Shown here: one piece after another, positions 31,786-43,868 of the stretch | Position numbering within the stretch: the stretch's first letter is position 1 | Layout of the letters: the number at the start of each line of letters is the position of its first letter | Origin: Falciphora oryzae | Lineage: Eukaryota > Ascomycota > Sordariomycetes > Magnaporthales > Magnaporthaceae | Direction: 5' to 3' | Length of the DNA stretch: 64,000 nucleotides | Assembly: GCA_000733355.1 (NCBI GenBank) | Contig: JNVV01000033.1 | Span: 358,200 to 422,199, forward strand | Notes under the pieces: generated by a model | Told to the model about the DNA's origin: nothing | What the model saw: only the letters and a program-made list of their open reading frames with translations | Databases searched by the model: none | Position numbers and translations under genes: made by a program

Positions 31786-33192
31786 ACCAGCAACTACAAC
31801 AACAGCATCAGCAGCACAGCCGATCGACGAAGCGTGGCAAACATGCGCGACATGCTCAACCCGGACGCCTCTGCCCAGGGCCAAGATAGCGGGCCAAAGG
31901 AATCCTCCTGTAAGCGTCCTGCAGGCGGCCCTGCTGGCCCGTGTGGCGCCGATATACCCTCGAGACCCGGCTCGGGAGGCGCCGGCCCTGCCTTCACAAA
32001 CTCTGAGCCCATCCAGAGAGGGATGAGCTCGCTAGCCTCTCCAGGTTTCCCGCTCCCCAGCGCAGCGCCCTGCTCGCCGCCGTCTCCTTTAACTACGCCT
32101 GCGACAACGCCCCGTCCATTGGCTGAAGGGCAACCACTGCCCGGCTGGCGGGATGGACAACCGGTACAGCAGCAACAGCAGCAACAGCCGCGACATGCGT
32201 CGGCTTCCAGCTTCCCCGAGAGAAGGATAATGCCTGCGTTTGGTACTCAGCCCACCAGCTACGGAGGTCCCGCAGTGACGAGGGGACTGGACACCCAGCA
32301 GGATGAGCCAGCCTTCCGACCGAAAGACGCCCCCGCTGGTACGATCGATATCGCAGCCGCTGTTCGGGCAGCCACCACACAGCGGGCAAGAAGATTCGAG
32401 GCGAGAACCACCGAGGAAGCGTGTAGCGAGGGGAGGGCAACCAGAGCCGAGGCCCAGGGGCCGGTCTTGGGAACCGCGGGACCAGGGTTACCGGCCTCAG
32501 CGGGGTGACTCCGGGGCCAGCCCGGGTGTTGGCAGCAGCAGCGGCAACAGCAGCAGCAGCACCGGGGCAAGGGCGCCGCTCTCCATCGGCGGCGAGCTGG
32601 TGCGCTACCTTGTCGGCAGCGGCAGGGCTGTGAACGGAACCGGACTGCCGATGCTGATCCAGCCCGAGGGCGCCGCCGAGGTGATGCGGATGGATGTGGA
32701 TATTCGCAAGGCGTCGAGGGTGGCGGACATGAGGAGGGAGCCCAACGCGAACGCGTCGCGGCGGCCACGCGAGCGCAAGAAGCAGGAGGGCGACATGACC
32801 AAGGAACAGTGCGCCGAGCTGCAGAGGCAGAACGCGGAGCTGCGTGCAGAGCTCCAGAAGCAGGTTGCAGAGCTCAAGAAACAGGCTGCAGAGCCTAGGG
32901 CACAGCTCGAGGAGCCCGAGGCACGGTCGACGCGAGCGGCTGACAAGCGCGACCACCACCACCACCACCACCGCGACACGGCCCTGCGCCAGGAAGCCGA
33001 GTGGGCGGCGCCGTCGAGCAGCTCGATACGATGGCGGCGAGCCCCACGCCGTCGCTGCCGCCGATCCTACATCTCGGTGCGCAAGGGCCCGGCCTGCAGC
33101 ATCGCCAGCTGTCTCCCCGTCTCCAGCACCCCAAGCCGCAGCCTACCAGACTTTTCACTTCCAGCAGCAGCAGCAGCAGCAGCAGTATTTTT
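31786..33192 (+). pseudogene. bZIP transcription-factor-like gene, frame-broken
   Basis: A Ser/Pro/Gln-rich N-terminal part (31765-32508 frame, with RRSVANMRDMLNPDA) gives way, after a frame change between about 32300 and 32480, to a frame carrying a basic region MRREPNANASRRPRERKKQE (near 32729-32790) and then a heptad-like coiled coil (LQRQNAELRAELQKQVAEL). The spacing N-x2-A-S-x-R-x-R-x-R-K-K resembles a bZIP basic region followed by a leucine zipper. A seven-codon His run (about 32953-32975) and a CAG run (about 33164-33187) follow. bZIP proteins bind DNA as dimers. The frame breaks suggest a pseudogene, unless sequencing errors caused them. Confidence 0.5.
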
Positions 33193-34732
33193 CAGGCTAA
33201 ATGGGCAACTAATACATCTTACCAACGCTTGGCTACCAGGCACCTTTTTACCTATTCTCCAGCTTGTGTGGCCAATGTTATACTACCCCCGTCCGGCACA
33301 AGCCCTTCGCTTCTAATTATCCCAACCAGGCTCGGCCCCTCCATTACCGTTTCCCACCGCCGCCGGCATGCTTGCCAACGCCCAGCAGCCTCAAATTTCC
33401 GGAAACAGCTGACAAGCGTGCAAGAGATTGCGTGGCTGGTCCAAGCAGTCACCAGCGGTGGCGCAGGAGAACAAAGGAGATTGGGGACGCTTCCGGAAAC
33501 GGTCATACGGGCCCTTTCTGTGGCCCCCTGGGCAGCACCAATCTACAGTCCGGCGAGTTGTTTTAATCTTGCTGATGTCCCCCTTTTTCTCGCAGCTCCC
33601 GGGCGGCATCTCAACCCAGAACAGCCCAAAGGTAGCCAGCCTTCAAAAGCAGCAAACCGAACAACCAGCAGGCAAGTCGTGCCCAGCGAGGCCATCACGA
33701 TCCACACCCGGCCTGCTAACTTGTGCAGAACGGTCCAAGCAAACGCGACGACGTACGGGGACCCGGCAGCAGACCCCAAGCCTGAGGCGCGCCAGCTGCA
33801 GCACTTTACGGCCGATTTCATGTCCAGCCGCTACCGCAGCGGCGTGCCCTTTGTCGTTTGCCACCTTGCCCCAGAGGCCATGCTTGTGGAAGCCAGGTAT
33901 AAAGCGGCAGTGGCCCTGGGACCTATCGGCATCATGTACGAGCGAGAGGGCCACCTTGCGATAAGCCGGCCCGGCGAGCGGGCCGACCCCGAGAGGTTCC
34001 AAAGGTGGCTCCAGGGCTGGCTCGAGCTCGAGCTCGCGCCGGCCCCCCGCGCAAGGCGGTCTGGCCTTTGCGCCTTGGGGCCCGCACCCGCAGCAGGACG
34101 CCGCTTTCCAAACCCACGCTCGCCGGCCTCCTGCGCCATACGCCGTTGCAGGGCGGCCCAGCCTTCGTGCCACACGGTCCGCACCCGCCGCGGGGCTCTT
34201 TTTTTTGGGGGCTTCAGCCCCCCACACGGTCTCGGCCGCCGCAACGCGCCCGCTCCCCGTGCAGCACGGCCCGCGCCTTTGCGCTGGACGGATGGAGCCC
34301 GCAGCATAGCGCCGCCCGGGTGGGGGTTCCAACCCCCGCTCGGCAGCGTATCTCACACCCCTGAGCGAGCGCGACAACCGGCGCCCTGCTGCCGGCGCTG
34401 CTCACCTGCGCCGAGCACGCCATGAACCTCGGTTGATTCGCTCGGGCTTGTGGTTGCCGTGGTCGACCGCCGTGCAAAGTGCATGTATTGTTTTTAAGTT
34501 TCCTGCAGCAAGAGAAGCACGTTATAGCTTTGCTATCTCTTCTTTTTTTTTCTCTTCTTTTTTTTGCATATAAATAGCAAACCCGATGGCAATGCGGACA
34601 GCTATAGTTGCAAAGGCGTTTGTTTTTGCGAATGGCAGGTTACCACCTGCTGTCCCAACCCCATGTCTAACAAAAGTTTTTCGGCGTCTTGGTATATGGT
34701 TTGTGCGGTGGAAAAGTAGAGGTTGCTTCCCA

Positions 34733-35035
34733 TTAGTTGTCCAGCCCCTGGAGGGCGAGATGTTCGAACAGACCTCGCAGCTTGAAAGCCTGGTCTTCGG
34801 ACGCTTCAAAGGCATCATGGTAGTCGATCTGAAGCGGAAGGCGACCCGCTCCCCCAGCGGGGGTGTCGTCTGGGTCATGTACCCCCGGATCCTTTATGTG
34901 CCCCGTGTAGTAAACGTGACGGCCCAATATCCACGTCGAGTCGCCCGTTCTCTCCGACCCCCCAACAGGCTTGATCGAGACGGAGAGGACGGCTCGGCAG
35001 CGAGGGAGAGGACGAGCTTGGTTAATATGGACCAA
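34733..35035 (-). pseudogene. unassigned protein-like ORF remnant
   Basis: A minus frame of 100 codons with better than average protein character (SVSIKPVGGSERTGDSTWIL, then GRHVYYTGHIKDPGVH and LQIDYHDAFEASEDQAFKLR). No start or splice context extends it and no family is recognised. It could be a surviving exon of a decayed gene. Confidence 0.3.
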
Positions 35036-36254
35036 AGAAGCAGGGGATGCAAGAGGGGCCAGAGGTTCCCTCCCTAATTCGGTCTACTACGTCCCGGATC
35101 CGACTCCGACCACGGCCGACGCTCGTTCGTGCACTCGGCAAGAAATCGCCCGTACCAAGCACGGCACCGCTCCGTTGGGGTCCCGTCGATACGTCTCGGC
35201 TTCTCGGCGGGCCGTCGGGGACCTAGCGGGTGTTTTGCTGTTTCGCGCAGTAGGATCGGAAGTTGTCCAGACGGTCAGATGTGCTCGAAGGGATGCATAA
35301 TCGGTTAATGGATTACCGTAAACAAAAAGGAAGGGATACTGTACATTCAGAGGATTCCCTTGCAAAAGCAAGGTCGGCCTCGGCCTCGGGCTTGGTGGCT
35401 TCAGCTGGCGCCTCGGTTGCTTCCGGCGATACCTTCAGCCGTGCCACTCTGCCTTTGGCTGGGGATTGTCCTTGCTCTGTCCCGTCTCCGGGCTGTGGTT
35501 TCGCCCTGGCGCCAGCCTAAAGGGCCAAGTGTCTGTGGCTCACGCCCCGCCTTGAGCCGTGGAAAGAAGACCCCGCTCAGCTGTCGGCCCTTCCTCTTCT
35601 ATTTTATGGCCGTGGAACAAAAAATTCAACTGCAGATTTTTCATCCAGTTCCAGGGCAGAGATGTCCGCATCAACAAGACAGCTACATCATCCGGTTCCA
35701 GGCAGAGAACGCTGGATCGACGAGACAATGGCCCAGACGGTCGCTAATCCCCTGATAGAGACGCCGTGAGCACCCCTCCCGGTTTGCTCCCCGTCAAAAC
35801 CCCAACTTTTTTTTCAATCCCGCACGGTTTCGGACTCTTCCCAGCCAAGCACCTTCATCTCGCAATGGCATTTGCCAAAGCCGCCGTTAAGACAAAGAGT
35901 ACTCGGTCGTCCAAAGACCTCAAGTCCCTGACCATTTCCAACCTTGCACAGTTTCAGACCCTCCCGAGCCAAGCACCTTCGTCCCGCAATGGCATTCGCC
36001 AGGACCGTCGTTGAGACAAGAAGAAAGCGGTGTCCTCGATCATCGTCCTCCCAGCCAAGCCTCTCGACCCTCCCAAAGCCCATGCTTTCGGAGCGGGAAA
36101 CGGCAAGCCAAGAAGAGAACGAGGCTGTCTGGAATGCTGTAGAGCCGAGCGGCTTCAACTTGATCGGGCGAGGCCCCTTTGAAATGGAGGTTGGTGGTGG
36201 TTGTAGTGGCACGCATTTGCCCTATTGGTTTCGATGGCTCATTATCAGCAGCAG

Positions 36255-36447
36255 CAGCAGCGACAGGTCCTCTCGCTACCTCCAGCATCGGCAGCAGCAG
36301 CTTCAGCAGCTTCGTCCTTTTGGCGGCGTTGTGTTCACCCAGGTGCGTCCCTTATGGGGAGCTTGTTTTGGGATTTGGCCTAACGTTTCGTTTCGATAAA
36401 CGGGGGGCGGCATCCACCAGAGGAGCCCCAATAGCCGGCCGGCATCC
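36255..36447. repeat. dispersed composite repeat, copy 1
   Basis: It contains CTTCGTCCTTTTGGCGGCGT, GTGCGTCCCTTATGGGGAGC, TTGGCCTAACGTTTCGTTTC and GGGCGGCATCCACCA in order, then AGCCGGCCGGCATC. The blocks recur at 36748-36975, 45187-45365 and 46097-46235. No coding sequence or terminal structure was recognised. Confidence 0.6.
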
Positions 36448-36747
36448 TTCCTGTGAGAACTCCAGACCACGGACGATAGAGCACCCTGTCTCAACCTCTA
36501 GCACCGACGTTGAAGCCTGGTGGCTTGCTTGCAAGTAAGACCTCAGGCCACGCCCCGTCTCCCAGTCCGTGGAAGCCATGCCCGAAACATCTCATCAGGA
36601 ACCCAACTGACCGGATGGCAGAGAGATACCTAGTCCGTCGGTGCCACGGCCGGCCGCGCTACTGTACCACCTATCTTTTCGTGTGCGCAGCACTCTCGGT
36701 CCGTTACAACCCTCTCGGAAAGCTGGTGTGTGCACATTGACGGCTCA

Positions 36748-36975
36748 GCGCCAGCAGCAGCAGCTTCGTCCTCTTGGCGGCGTTGTGTTCACCCGGTGCG
36801 TCCCTTATGAGGAGCTTGTCTCGCCACCTTACGGCTTGCCCAACTTTCGTTTCGACATGAACGGAGGGCGGCATCCACCACAGGCGACAGTGGACAGGAG
36901 ATGGCTGGCTTACCGATCCCTTGGTCAGTCGGCATCAAGCTCTGCGTCGTCTACAACGGTCTCGGGGAGGGGGGC
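36748..36975. repeat. dispersed composite repeat, copy 2
   Basis: The same blocks as copy 1 (CTTCGTCCTCTTGGCGGCGT ... GGGCGGCATCCACCACAGG), then GCGACAGTGGACAGGAGATG and GGCATCAAGCTCTGCGTCGT, which match 46140-46225. Confidence 0.6.
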
Positions 36976-38245
36976 GACGGGCGCCCTACTTATAATCACC
37001 GGTCCAAACGTTTTCACGGGTGTGTGGCCGGTCTTCTTGCTAACTTTTGCCCTTGGCATTCCTCAACAAAGCAGAAAGCATCCGCGCGTCGCCGTCGCTA
37101 CATCAGCCATCTCCAGCTCGTCAACTGGCCTTCCCCTGGACTCTTACCCCCAGGCAACGGCGCCATTTTTTGTTTCCCCGAGCCTGCAAACTGCCATCCC
37201 ACAAACCTCTGCTTTCACGCCGTCCACCACGACTCGGTTATCAATATTTACCTACCCGACGCTTGGGTTCGACGTCCGGCACGACATTATAACCTACCTG
37301 ATGCTTCGGTCTGGCGAGCAGCTCGGCCTTAGGGGCGTGATTCCCAAGCCTCTCTTGGAGAAGAACAGAATCACCTTTATACACCATGCTCTGGTCGCAG
37401 ACGCCGGTTGCTGCCCAACTGGCCGGGCACGGGGCCGACCTGTCGTCGCTGGGCATCCACCGGAGGATGCGTGCATGCACGCCAGCTTGGGCTGTCGCCC
37501 TCGGCATTTCCACCTGGCGCATCTTGATCGACCTCGTCCGTCGACGGGAGAAGAAGCACAGCGTGGAGATGCTGGCGCCCTCGGCTTCCGCCACGTTTTC
37601 GACCGGCTGAGGAGCATGCCCGCTGCTGCTGCCAACGACCAGATTCGCACGGCCACCACGGCCATGGGCACGCATCCGCTGCTGCCGCCGACAGCGACGA
37701 CGACTAGGACACGTGCAGCGACGGGGAAGGCGAGGCCGAGGAGCAAGAGCAGCATGAGTATGCGGATACCTCCCACGCGCAAAGACCCCAAGTAACCGCT
37801 GCTGCCATCTCGTGGCTTGCGATGGCTTGCGACCCTTCCCTCTGGTCTGAAGGCACTGGGTGCCGTCGCAGCCTGTTCCAACTCGACCCATGGTTCCCCC
37901 GACCAGTAGTGCAGAGTGTGGGACGCAAGCAGCAGCCGGCAGCCGACTCACCCCTGACCCCTGATCGCCACCACCTCGCGTCCACCCAGACTTTGCCCCA
38001 ATGCAGCCAGCACCTCGTGTCTAGCCCCTGACTGCAGACTGCAGACGCTCCACTGCAGCCGTCCAGCCAGACAGCCCAGCCCCCCCTGATCCGACACTGC
38101 ACCATGTCCACCAGCTCTCTGCCCATTAATTCATGACCCCCTCCCCCCACGCACTTGTAAGCTGGCAAACGCGTCAAAACAAAGGAGCCTTCGAGAACCA
38201 CAAGAGCCCCGCGTTTCCTTGCGCCCTTCCGACCGGTGCTGCACC

Positions 38246-39445
38246 ATGGACGCCTCTGGAGTCATCTCGTGGCTCGACCAGGTCGTGTGCGGCCAGGATC
38301 CAACGCCCCCCCCCCCCCCTCGACCCTGGGTGCATGCTGCCTGCGTCGACCGGCTCCGGTTCCAACCTGGGCACCGAGAAGTCGACGTCGAGGTCGAGAA
38401 CAAGAATCACAAGCCCCGTCGAGCGGTCCATGACCTTGAGGCTCCTCGCCAAGCCCGTCGAATTCGTCCCAAAGTCCGAGACAGATCTTTCTGCCCAGAT
38501 CCCCATCGACGCCCACGGCCTGCTCTCCCAGATCCAACGCGTGACGGGCTTCAACAAGTCGGCGTTCATCCCTGCCACGGCCCGCGGCATCATCGAAAGG
38601 GTGCTTTCTCAGGGAAAGGAGTGGCCGGATCGATGGTATTTCGAAACTGACGATGCCCAAGGAACTCCAGACTTGGCGCTCGCCGAGATGCAGTTCAACA
38701 TCTTGTACGATATTTTGGACACGGCCAAGAAGTCGTCGAAAAGGGTGCGCAACGGACTGGCTTGGAACTCTCTGGTGCACTGCCCTCTGCTCCAGCTGGC
38801 AACGCGCTCCTTCTCCCGCGGCGGCGGCGTCGTCTGCGAGCTCGTCATGAGCGCAGCCATTCCCGCCCACTGGCTCCCCAAAATGGCTACCGGGAACAGA
38901 AACGCAGTCGCGGGTGGCAAGATGGTCGATTTCGTCTTGGCACTCGACCTTGACGATCCGCGCCCACGCGACAGGGAGCTTGTCAACGCTGTGCTCGTGG
39001 TGGTGAACCGCCAGCAGACCAAGGACGAGCTGTCCATCAGCCAAACCCTCTACGAGCCTTTGGGCCTGAGCCCATTGGGGTAAGTATTAAAACCAAGACC
39101 AACGCCGCCCCCGCCGAGGGTACCCTCCAGCTCGGCATCTGGACCGCGGCCTGGCACCGGCGCATGAGGGAATTGGGCTATACAGATCAGCTGCTCATCA
39201 CCCTGTCCCTTCTTCTCTGCCACGGCGGCCACAACTGGAGTCTATATTTCGCCTGGGATCGCGGCCACATGATCGAGGTTGTTGGACCTTTCCCGCTCGG
39301 CAGCACCGAGACCATGGGTTCTCTGTATTCTTTGTGCGCCGCCCTGGTCGAGCTCTGCAAGTGGGTCGAGGGGACTCTGCGCGCCTGGTGGATTGCCCGG
39401 CTTGGGGGCGATCCTGCAGCTGGCCGACCCGAGGAAGCAATGTGA
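38246..39445 (+). pseudogene. PD-(D/E)XK nuclease-like gene, two frameshifts and altered active site
   Basis: The start MDASGVISWLDQV (38246) resembles fungal PD-(D/E)XK nuclease-domain proteins. The frame is lost at a run of 14 C (38306-38319) and resumes one base over, continuing to 39083: WNSLVHCPLLQLA, then GGKMVDFVLALDL (metal-binding Asp region). The frame is lost again at about 39072, where one missing base would restore continuity into VSIKTKT, LQLGIWTAAWHRR and WSLYFAWD, ending at 39445. Family members usually read E-x-K in a strand like SIETK; here the Glu position is Lys, which should abolish metal-dependent cleavage. Homologues are common in sordariomycetes, and I know of no established function. 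The position between repeat-rich segments fits decay in place. Confidence 0.7.
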
Positions 39446-41058
39446 TGCTGGGTGTTTTTGGCCTCTCAAGTATTGCTGGGCGGCCCGTTTCCATCTGCGA
39501 AGACGAGGGACGTTGGGGATCGGCGTCGAGTAACGGCCGCGTGGCTGCTGGGGGCGGTAGGGAAGGGGGCTCGGCGTGCGCTGTTGGAGGTCTGTAGCTG
39601 GCGGCGGCGCATGTGGTCGCGCCCTCCAACGCCGCCACGCCAGTCCACAATGGGGGGGATGTTGGTCGCCACGGGGCCTGAGTCGCGCGGTCTGCCAGCT
39701 CGCGGGGACAGCGAAGCCACAATCGTCGCGGGCCGGACTGGCTCGTCACAGCCGCCGTCGCCGCCGAGGCCGGCACTCGAGAGCGCCCTCTGCGCAAAGT
39801 CCTGCCCGACCCCGGCCGAGGGCAGCCGATGATGCCCTCGGGCCAAGATATTCCGCGCGCCCGCGATGGGGCCGAGTTGGACGCGAGTCTTTCTCCCCTC
39901 CCAGCCCGCCCGCCTTCCCTGGTTCGTCGAAAGGGCCGCCGCCAGGCCTCCCAGGTCTAGGCTGTAGGCCGAGAAGTCCGCACGAGCGCGGTTCTCTCCG
40001 CAAGCTTGTATTCCTCGTGCGTCGGGCCCAGCGCTTTTTGGATATTGGGATTCACATCTCGAAGTCCTGGCTGTCGGACACCTTGGTCATGCTTAGATCC
40101 CTCACTCCCCACCTGGCTTTCTTGCTGCCGGTGGCTAGCTCACGGCACGTGGTGGCGCCCGCACAAGCCTCGTTGGGGGGAGGGGGGAGGGGGGGCCATA
40201 ATATGGGTCCGACCGTCCGCGTCCCGGCAGGCAGCACACCTCGCCGCCCACGATCGTGAACCTTGTGAGCGCTTAGCAGGCCGCCCGACTAGCCGCAAAC
40301 GCAGGTGCGGCAGCTGGACGTGGAGAGCACAAACGTCCACACGTCTCTGGTGAGAGCTTGTTTCGGCTCTCTCCAACTCGGGGGCGAGCCAGGCCAACTG
40401 GGGCAGAACCTTGTCGACCAGCCTCACCTCGGAGGCGAGCTCATTTTGGTGCATGTGGAGGGCCAGAAAGTCGCCAGTGTACCCCAGCCCTGCCAAGCCC
40501 GCTCCAGGTGCAGTTTCTGCCAAGAAGAGAGCATCCTGGTGGCCCTAACCGGGCGCGACGTGCTCGCCCGAGCCAAGAGTGACGCGGGAGAAACGGCTGT
40601 CTTCGTCATGCCGGCGCTCGAAAAGATTAACCCATGGTGTCCAAGATCCAGTGCCTGAAGAATTCGCCCTCCTACCTCTTGTCAAGAACATACGAGATGC
40701 TAAGGGGTAGTACCGTCCATCCCACACGAGAAGCTTGCCATGGAGACGTCACAAGTTTGCAAGACGTTCGGCAAGCACCTCGGCGTTAACGTTTGGTTAC
40801 GACGGGCGGAACAATCCTTCGGGAGGACATCTTGTGTCTCCAGGATCCCGTGCGCGAGGAGCGGCACCGGGAGCGGCACTGGGCGCGGCCGCTGGCTCTG
40901 GGGGCAGGGGCTGCAGGTTCGGCTGCTGTTTGCGGATGGCCGTCGCCCGTTCTGAAGCCGCCTGGGGTCGCGGGTATTATCTGCGATCCTCCATCTGGCG
41001 GGCAGCGTGGCGGAAGGCTTCCGAAACCGTGCCAAATTTGCACCAGCTGCGGGATGGG
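39446..41058. other. GC-rich region, mostly unassigned
   Basis: No intact gene. Frames on both strands overlap. One segment (40350-40523 minus) is described separately. The rest has no recognised motif. Confidence 0.4.
40350..40523 (-). pseudogene. possible Rossmann-fold (NAD-epimerase-like) N-terminal fragment
   Basis: The minus frame reads [20 protein letters not shown] then [20 protein letters not shown]. The G-x2-G-x2-G spacing followed by a helix and a strand ending in Val-Asp looks like the dinucleotide-binding start of an epimerase/dehydratase. The sequence breaks down on both sides, with stops upstream and low complexity downstream. This is recognition by pattern only. Confidence 0.3.
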
Positions 41059-41137
41059 CCCGCCGAAGGGGGACCATGTCTTTGCCCGCCGAAGGGGGAC
41101 CATGTCTTTGCCCGCCGAAGGGGGATCATTGTCTTTG
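41059..41137. repeat. 26-bp tandem repeat, three copies
   Basis: Unit CCCGCCGAAGGGGGACCATG plus TCTTTG, starting at 41059, 41085 and 41111; the third copy carries one extra base and a substitution, and a partial fourth begins at 41138. Confidence 0.85.
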
Positions 41138-42114
41138 CCCGCCTGGATCGGCCTCCCTGGTCGAGCCAAGCACAGCCCTTTAACCGTGGCCTTTCCGCTT
41201 CCTCCTCTCCCGCTTCCCTTTCTCTCTCTGTCCCCAAACAACAACAACGCCAACCCCCGAGAGTCGACAAATCCCCGTCCACACTCATCGTTTCTTCTTT
41301 TTACACCAGGCCGCGCCCAACTTCGCCAGCCTTTGTTTTTAATTTGCCAGTGCCGCCTTTCAAAGGCGTGAAAAGGCAAGGCGGGTGTTGACAGTGATGG
41401 GGCTGCACATTATGGCCTGCAGGTAGAGGACAGCTTGCTGGAAGGTGTTCGGCATGTCAACATCGGTCGGATCCGGTCCGGCCTGGGTGGACGCCCCACA
41501 CGAGAAAAAAACAGAGATTCGATATAAGAGGGCGCTATTGCCCGGCGCATATAGCAGAATGGAGCCGAAAAACGAGGGTTTCAGGTTTTTAATCTGGGCC
41601 ACGAGCCAGTTTTTACCGTTTTTGCGGGCTACCATGGTGATGGGTTTAAACAGGCCGCCGCAAAGCTGCCCACCAGGCGCAGGGAAAGTCCAGGAGCAGG
41701 GCTAAAAAAAAAAAAAAAAAAAAAAGTGAGGACAAGGGAACAGAGCGGCGAGCAGGAAGCTGTCACGTATGTAGGTCCTAGTCCGGGGTAGTCGAATCGC
41801 CGGATCGCGGCCGTCACGGCCCAGGAGGACTTTCGCATGTGGCCTGAGCCTTGGTGAGCCTCCCGTCTCCTCGCGTTCAGCAGGGGAAAGGGGGTCCTGG
41901 CTCGCTCTTGTAACGTCTCAGTCCACGCAGCAAAGCCCACGCGTGTGCGTGCGTGGGAACGCATTTTTTTTTTTTCTCTCCATCCGCCGAGATGGCGAAT
42001 TTAATTCCCCGTGATGCCGCCATCGATTTTTCCCCTGGCAAACCATGACGGCAAGCCCCCATCGGTACCCCCGGTGTTGGGAACGAAGCGAGCCGGAGCT
42101 GGCGAGGCCGGCGG
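41138..42114. other. unassigned region with poly-A tract
   Basis: No supported gene. A run of 22 A lies at 41704-41725 and a T run at 41967-41977. The minus frame 41360-41635 has no recognised motif. The A run could be the tail of a retroposed sequence, but no target duplication was seen. Confidence 0.35.
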
Positions 42115-42312
42115 GGGCCAGAGACGGCGGCGAAGCCGGCAGTGCGCGTGAGTCCGTCCCGGGTGCTGGTGCCACGTCCCAGCTCGTTGACGACCACGAG
42201 GCTCTTGTTGTCGGCGTTGCTGTTTTGTGTTAATGTACCGATGGATTGGGTTTGGGCGACCCCAGGGGCTTTCACGTACCGGAGGATGAACGAAATCTCG
42301 TCTTTTTGCAAA
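42115..42312 (-). pseudogene. MutS-family (MSH4-like) ATPase fragment
   Basis: On the minus strand, DEISFILR (ending 42280) joins across a 60-bp intron (42279-42220, GTACGT...ACAG) to NADNKSLVVVNELGRGTSTR and DGL. This is the Walker B region and signature of MutS homologues, with Asn where the family normally has the Walker B Asp (D-E-L-G-R-G-T-S). Neither the P-loop upstream nor the helix-turn-helix downstream is present; the frame turns into unrelated Pro/Arg-rich sequence. The FILRN context points to the meiotic MSH4 branch, but another MSH is possible. A captured or decayed fragment, not a gene. Confidence 0.65.
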
Positions 42313-43592
42313 AGGCCAACACATTCTCCTCGATGCAGTCGTCCTTGATTATGCGGGTGCCGGAAGCGCGCCAGCCAAACACCGGGTCGGCCGAAAGCCT
42401 TGCCATTTCCAGGATGCTATGGCCTGGGCCCGGTATGCTGAGACGAGGCTTTGTCGAAAGGCTGCCCTCGGTGAGGAACCCCAGGACTCGTCGCGGGCCT
42501 CGGACGGCGAGCCGGACAAGGCGGACGCGAGGGAGGCATCCGCATAATCATGCTGGTCTCGACAACGGCCCTGAAGCTGTGCAAACCCCGAAAAAAGGTC
42601 AGGTTTTGACGGTGAGCAAACGGGAGGTGTGCTCACGGTGTTGAGGAGGCGGTTTTTTACTGCTGTTTTGGTCTCGACGGCCCTGGAGAATACAGAGCGA
42701 CGGAGGTGCCGGCTCGGAAAGTTCGTAAAGCTGTGCAAGACTGGGATGGGCAAAGGCTTGACGGGGAGCAAAACGGGAGGGGTGCGCTCAGGGTATCTTT
42801 GGTGCTCCGTTGTTAGACGACCAGCGACCGTCTCGGCCGTGTAGTTATCGGCTCGATCCAGACGCGTCCCTGCCCTGTGCTCCTGGAACTGGACAGGAAA
42901 AATCTGCAGTTTGGCTTGTTTCACTGGCAATAAAACCAAACGAGGAAGGACCAACAGCTTGAGCGGGGTCCTCCCACTGGCGCTCTAGTCTGCCTGGTCT
43001 CTGCCTGGCCAATCGCGACTCAAGGCGAGAACTGGGAGCCACCAGATATTAGGCCCGTCACGTCAGCACCAGGGTAAAGCCAGCAGCGACACGAGGCGGG
43101 GCTGCCACCCAGGAAGGAGCATCCCCTAGCTCAAGCCTGGAGTTGGGGATCCGTCTCTTGCATCGTCCTTTTTTCACCGTCCCTTTTGCATCACCCCTCC
43201 AGTGGCATGGCTCGGGCATCTTCTTACCAATCATCAACGATCCTACCCGGCTCGAGCCTTTTCGAGGAACACTCCTAGTCCACGCGTGTTCGAGGGTAAG
43301 AAGTCTGGAGTTGGGGATCCGTCTTTAGCATCGTCCCTTTTGCACCGCCCCTCTTTCGTCGTCCCTCTGTGGCAGCCCTGCGTAGCTTGGGCTTTTTCTT
43401 GCTGACCGTCAATGGTTCTAGCCAGCTCCAGGGTTGGGAATCCCGTCCTTTCCATCGTCCCTTCAGTGGCAGCCCTGCATAGCTTGGGCGTCTTTTGCCG
43501 ACCATCAATAAAACTAGCCAGCCTAGCCTTTTCCGCCGTCTCCCCCAGGCCGTCACGCCTGGCCGTGTCAGTACGCCACCAGCATTCGGGTT
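42313..43592. other. unassigned, partly repetitive region
   Basis: No gene is supported. Two related segments (42550-42620 and 42620-42770) share GTCTCGACRRCCCTG and GCAAACGGGAGG blocks, an old direct duplication. From 43130 on, GTTGGGGATCCGTCT and related phrases recur and lead into the tandem repeats. Confidence 0.35.
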
Positions 43593-43868
43593 CGAACCCT
43601 CCAAGCTCCGACCGGATAGTCTCGCTGACCATCGATGATCCTAGACAGCTCGCCTTTTTCCACCTTCCCTCTAGGAACACTCCTGGTCCAAGCCTATTAA
43701 AAGTGAGTGCTGGAGTTGGGATCCCGTCTTCGAACCCTCCAAGCTCCGACCGGGTAGTCTTGCTGACCATCGATGATCCTAGACAGCTCGCCTTTTCACA
43801 CCTTCCCTCTAGGAACACTCCTAGTCCGAGCCTGTTAAAAGTGAGTGCTGGAGTTGGGATCCCGTCTT
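43593..43868. repeat. 138-bp tandem repeat, two copies
   Basis: Copies at 43593-43730 and 43731-43868, each starting CGAACCCTCCAAGCTCCGAC and ending GTTGGGATCCCGTCTT; a truncated third start appears near 43975. The minus frame reads through as repeated GIPTPALTFNRLG-type peptides, a consequence of the repeat rather than evidence of a gene. Confidence 0.8.

Larger units (their letters stand above)
33193..38245. other. long GC-rich region with repeats and no supported intact gene
   Basis: Long frames here (plus 33001-34425 and 36641-37795; minus 33643-34377) are low-complexity and contradicted by equally long frames on the other strand. A pyrimidine run followed by TATAAATA occurs at 34535-34578. 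A diverged direct duplication of about 72 bp lies at 35824-35895 and 35946-36018. CAG-rich tracts lie at about 36250-36310 and 36752-36765. Confidence 0.4.

Noticed and set aside
33001..34425. 474-codon plus-strand ORF
   Set aside because: Low-complexity composition, equally long minus-strand frames over the same bases, and a bZIP-like frame overlapping its start.
36641..37795. 384-codon plus-strand ORF
   Set aside because: It runs through a dispersed repeat and CAG tracts and has no motif; open only because stop codons are rare in this composition.
41704..41725. Poly-A run as the tail of a LINE insertion
   Set aside because: No reverse transcriptase, target duplication or repeated copy nearby supports it.
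43580..43610. tRNA-like T-loop phrase GGGTTCGAACCC
   Set aside because: No acceptor stem, D-arm or anticodon arm can be built around it, and the phrase belongs to a 138-bp tandem repeat.
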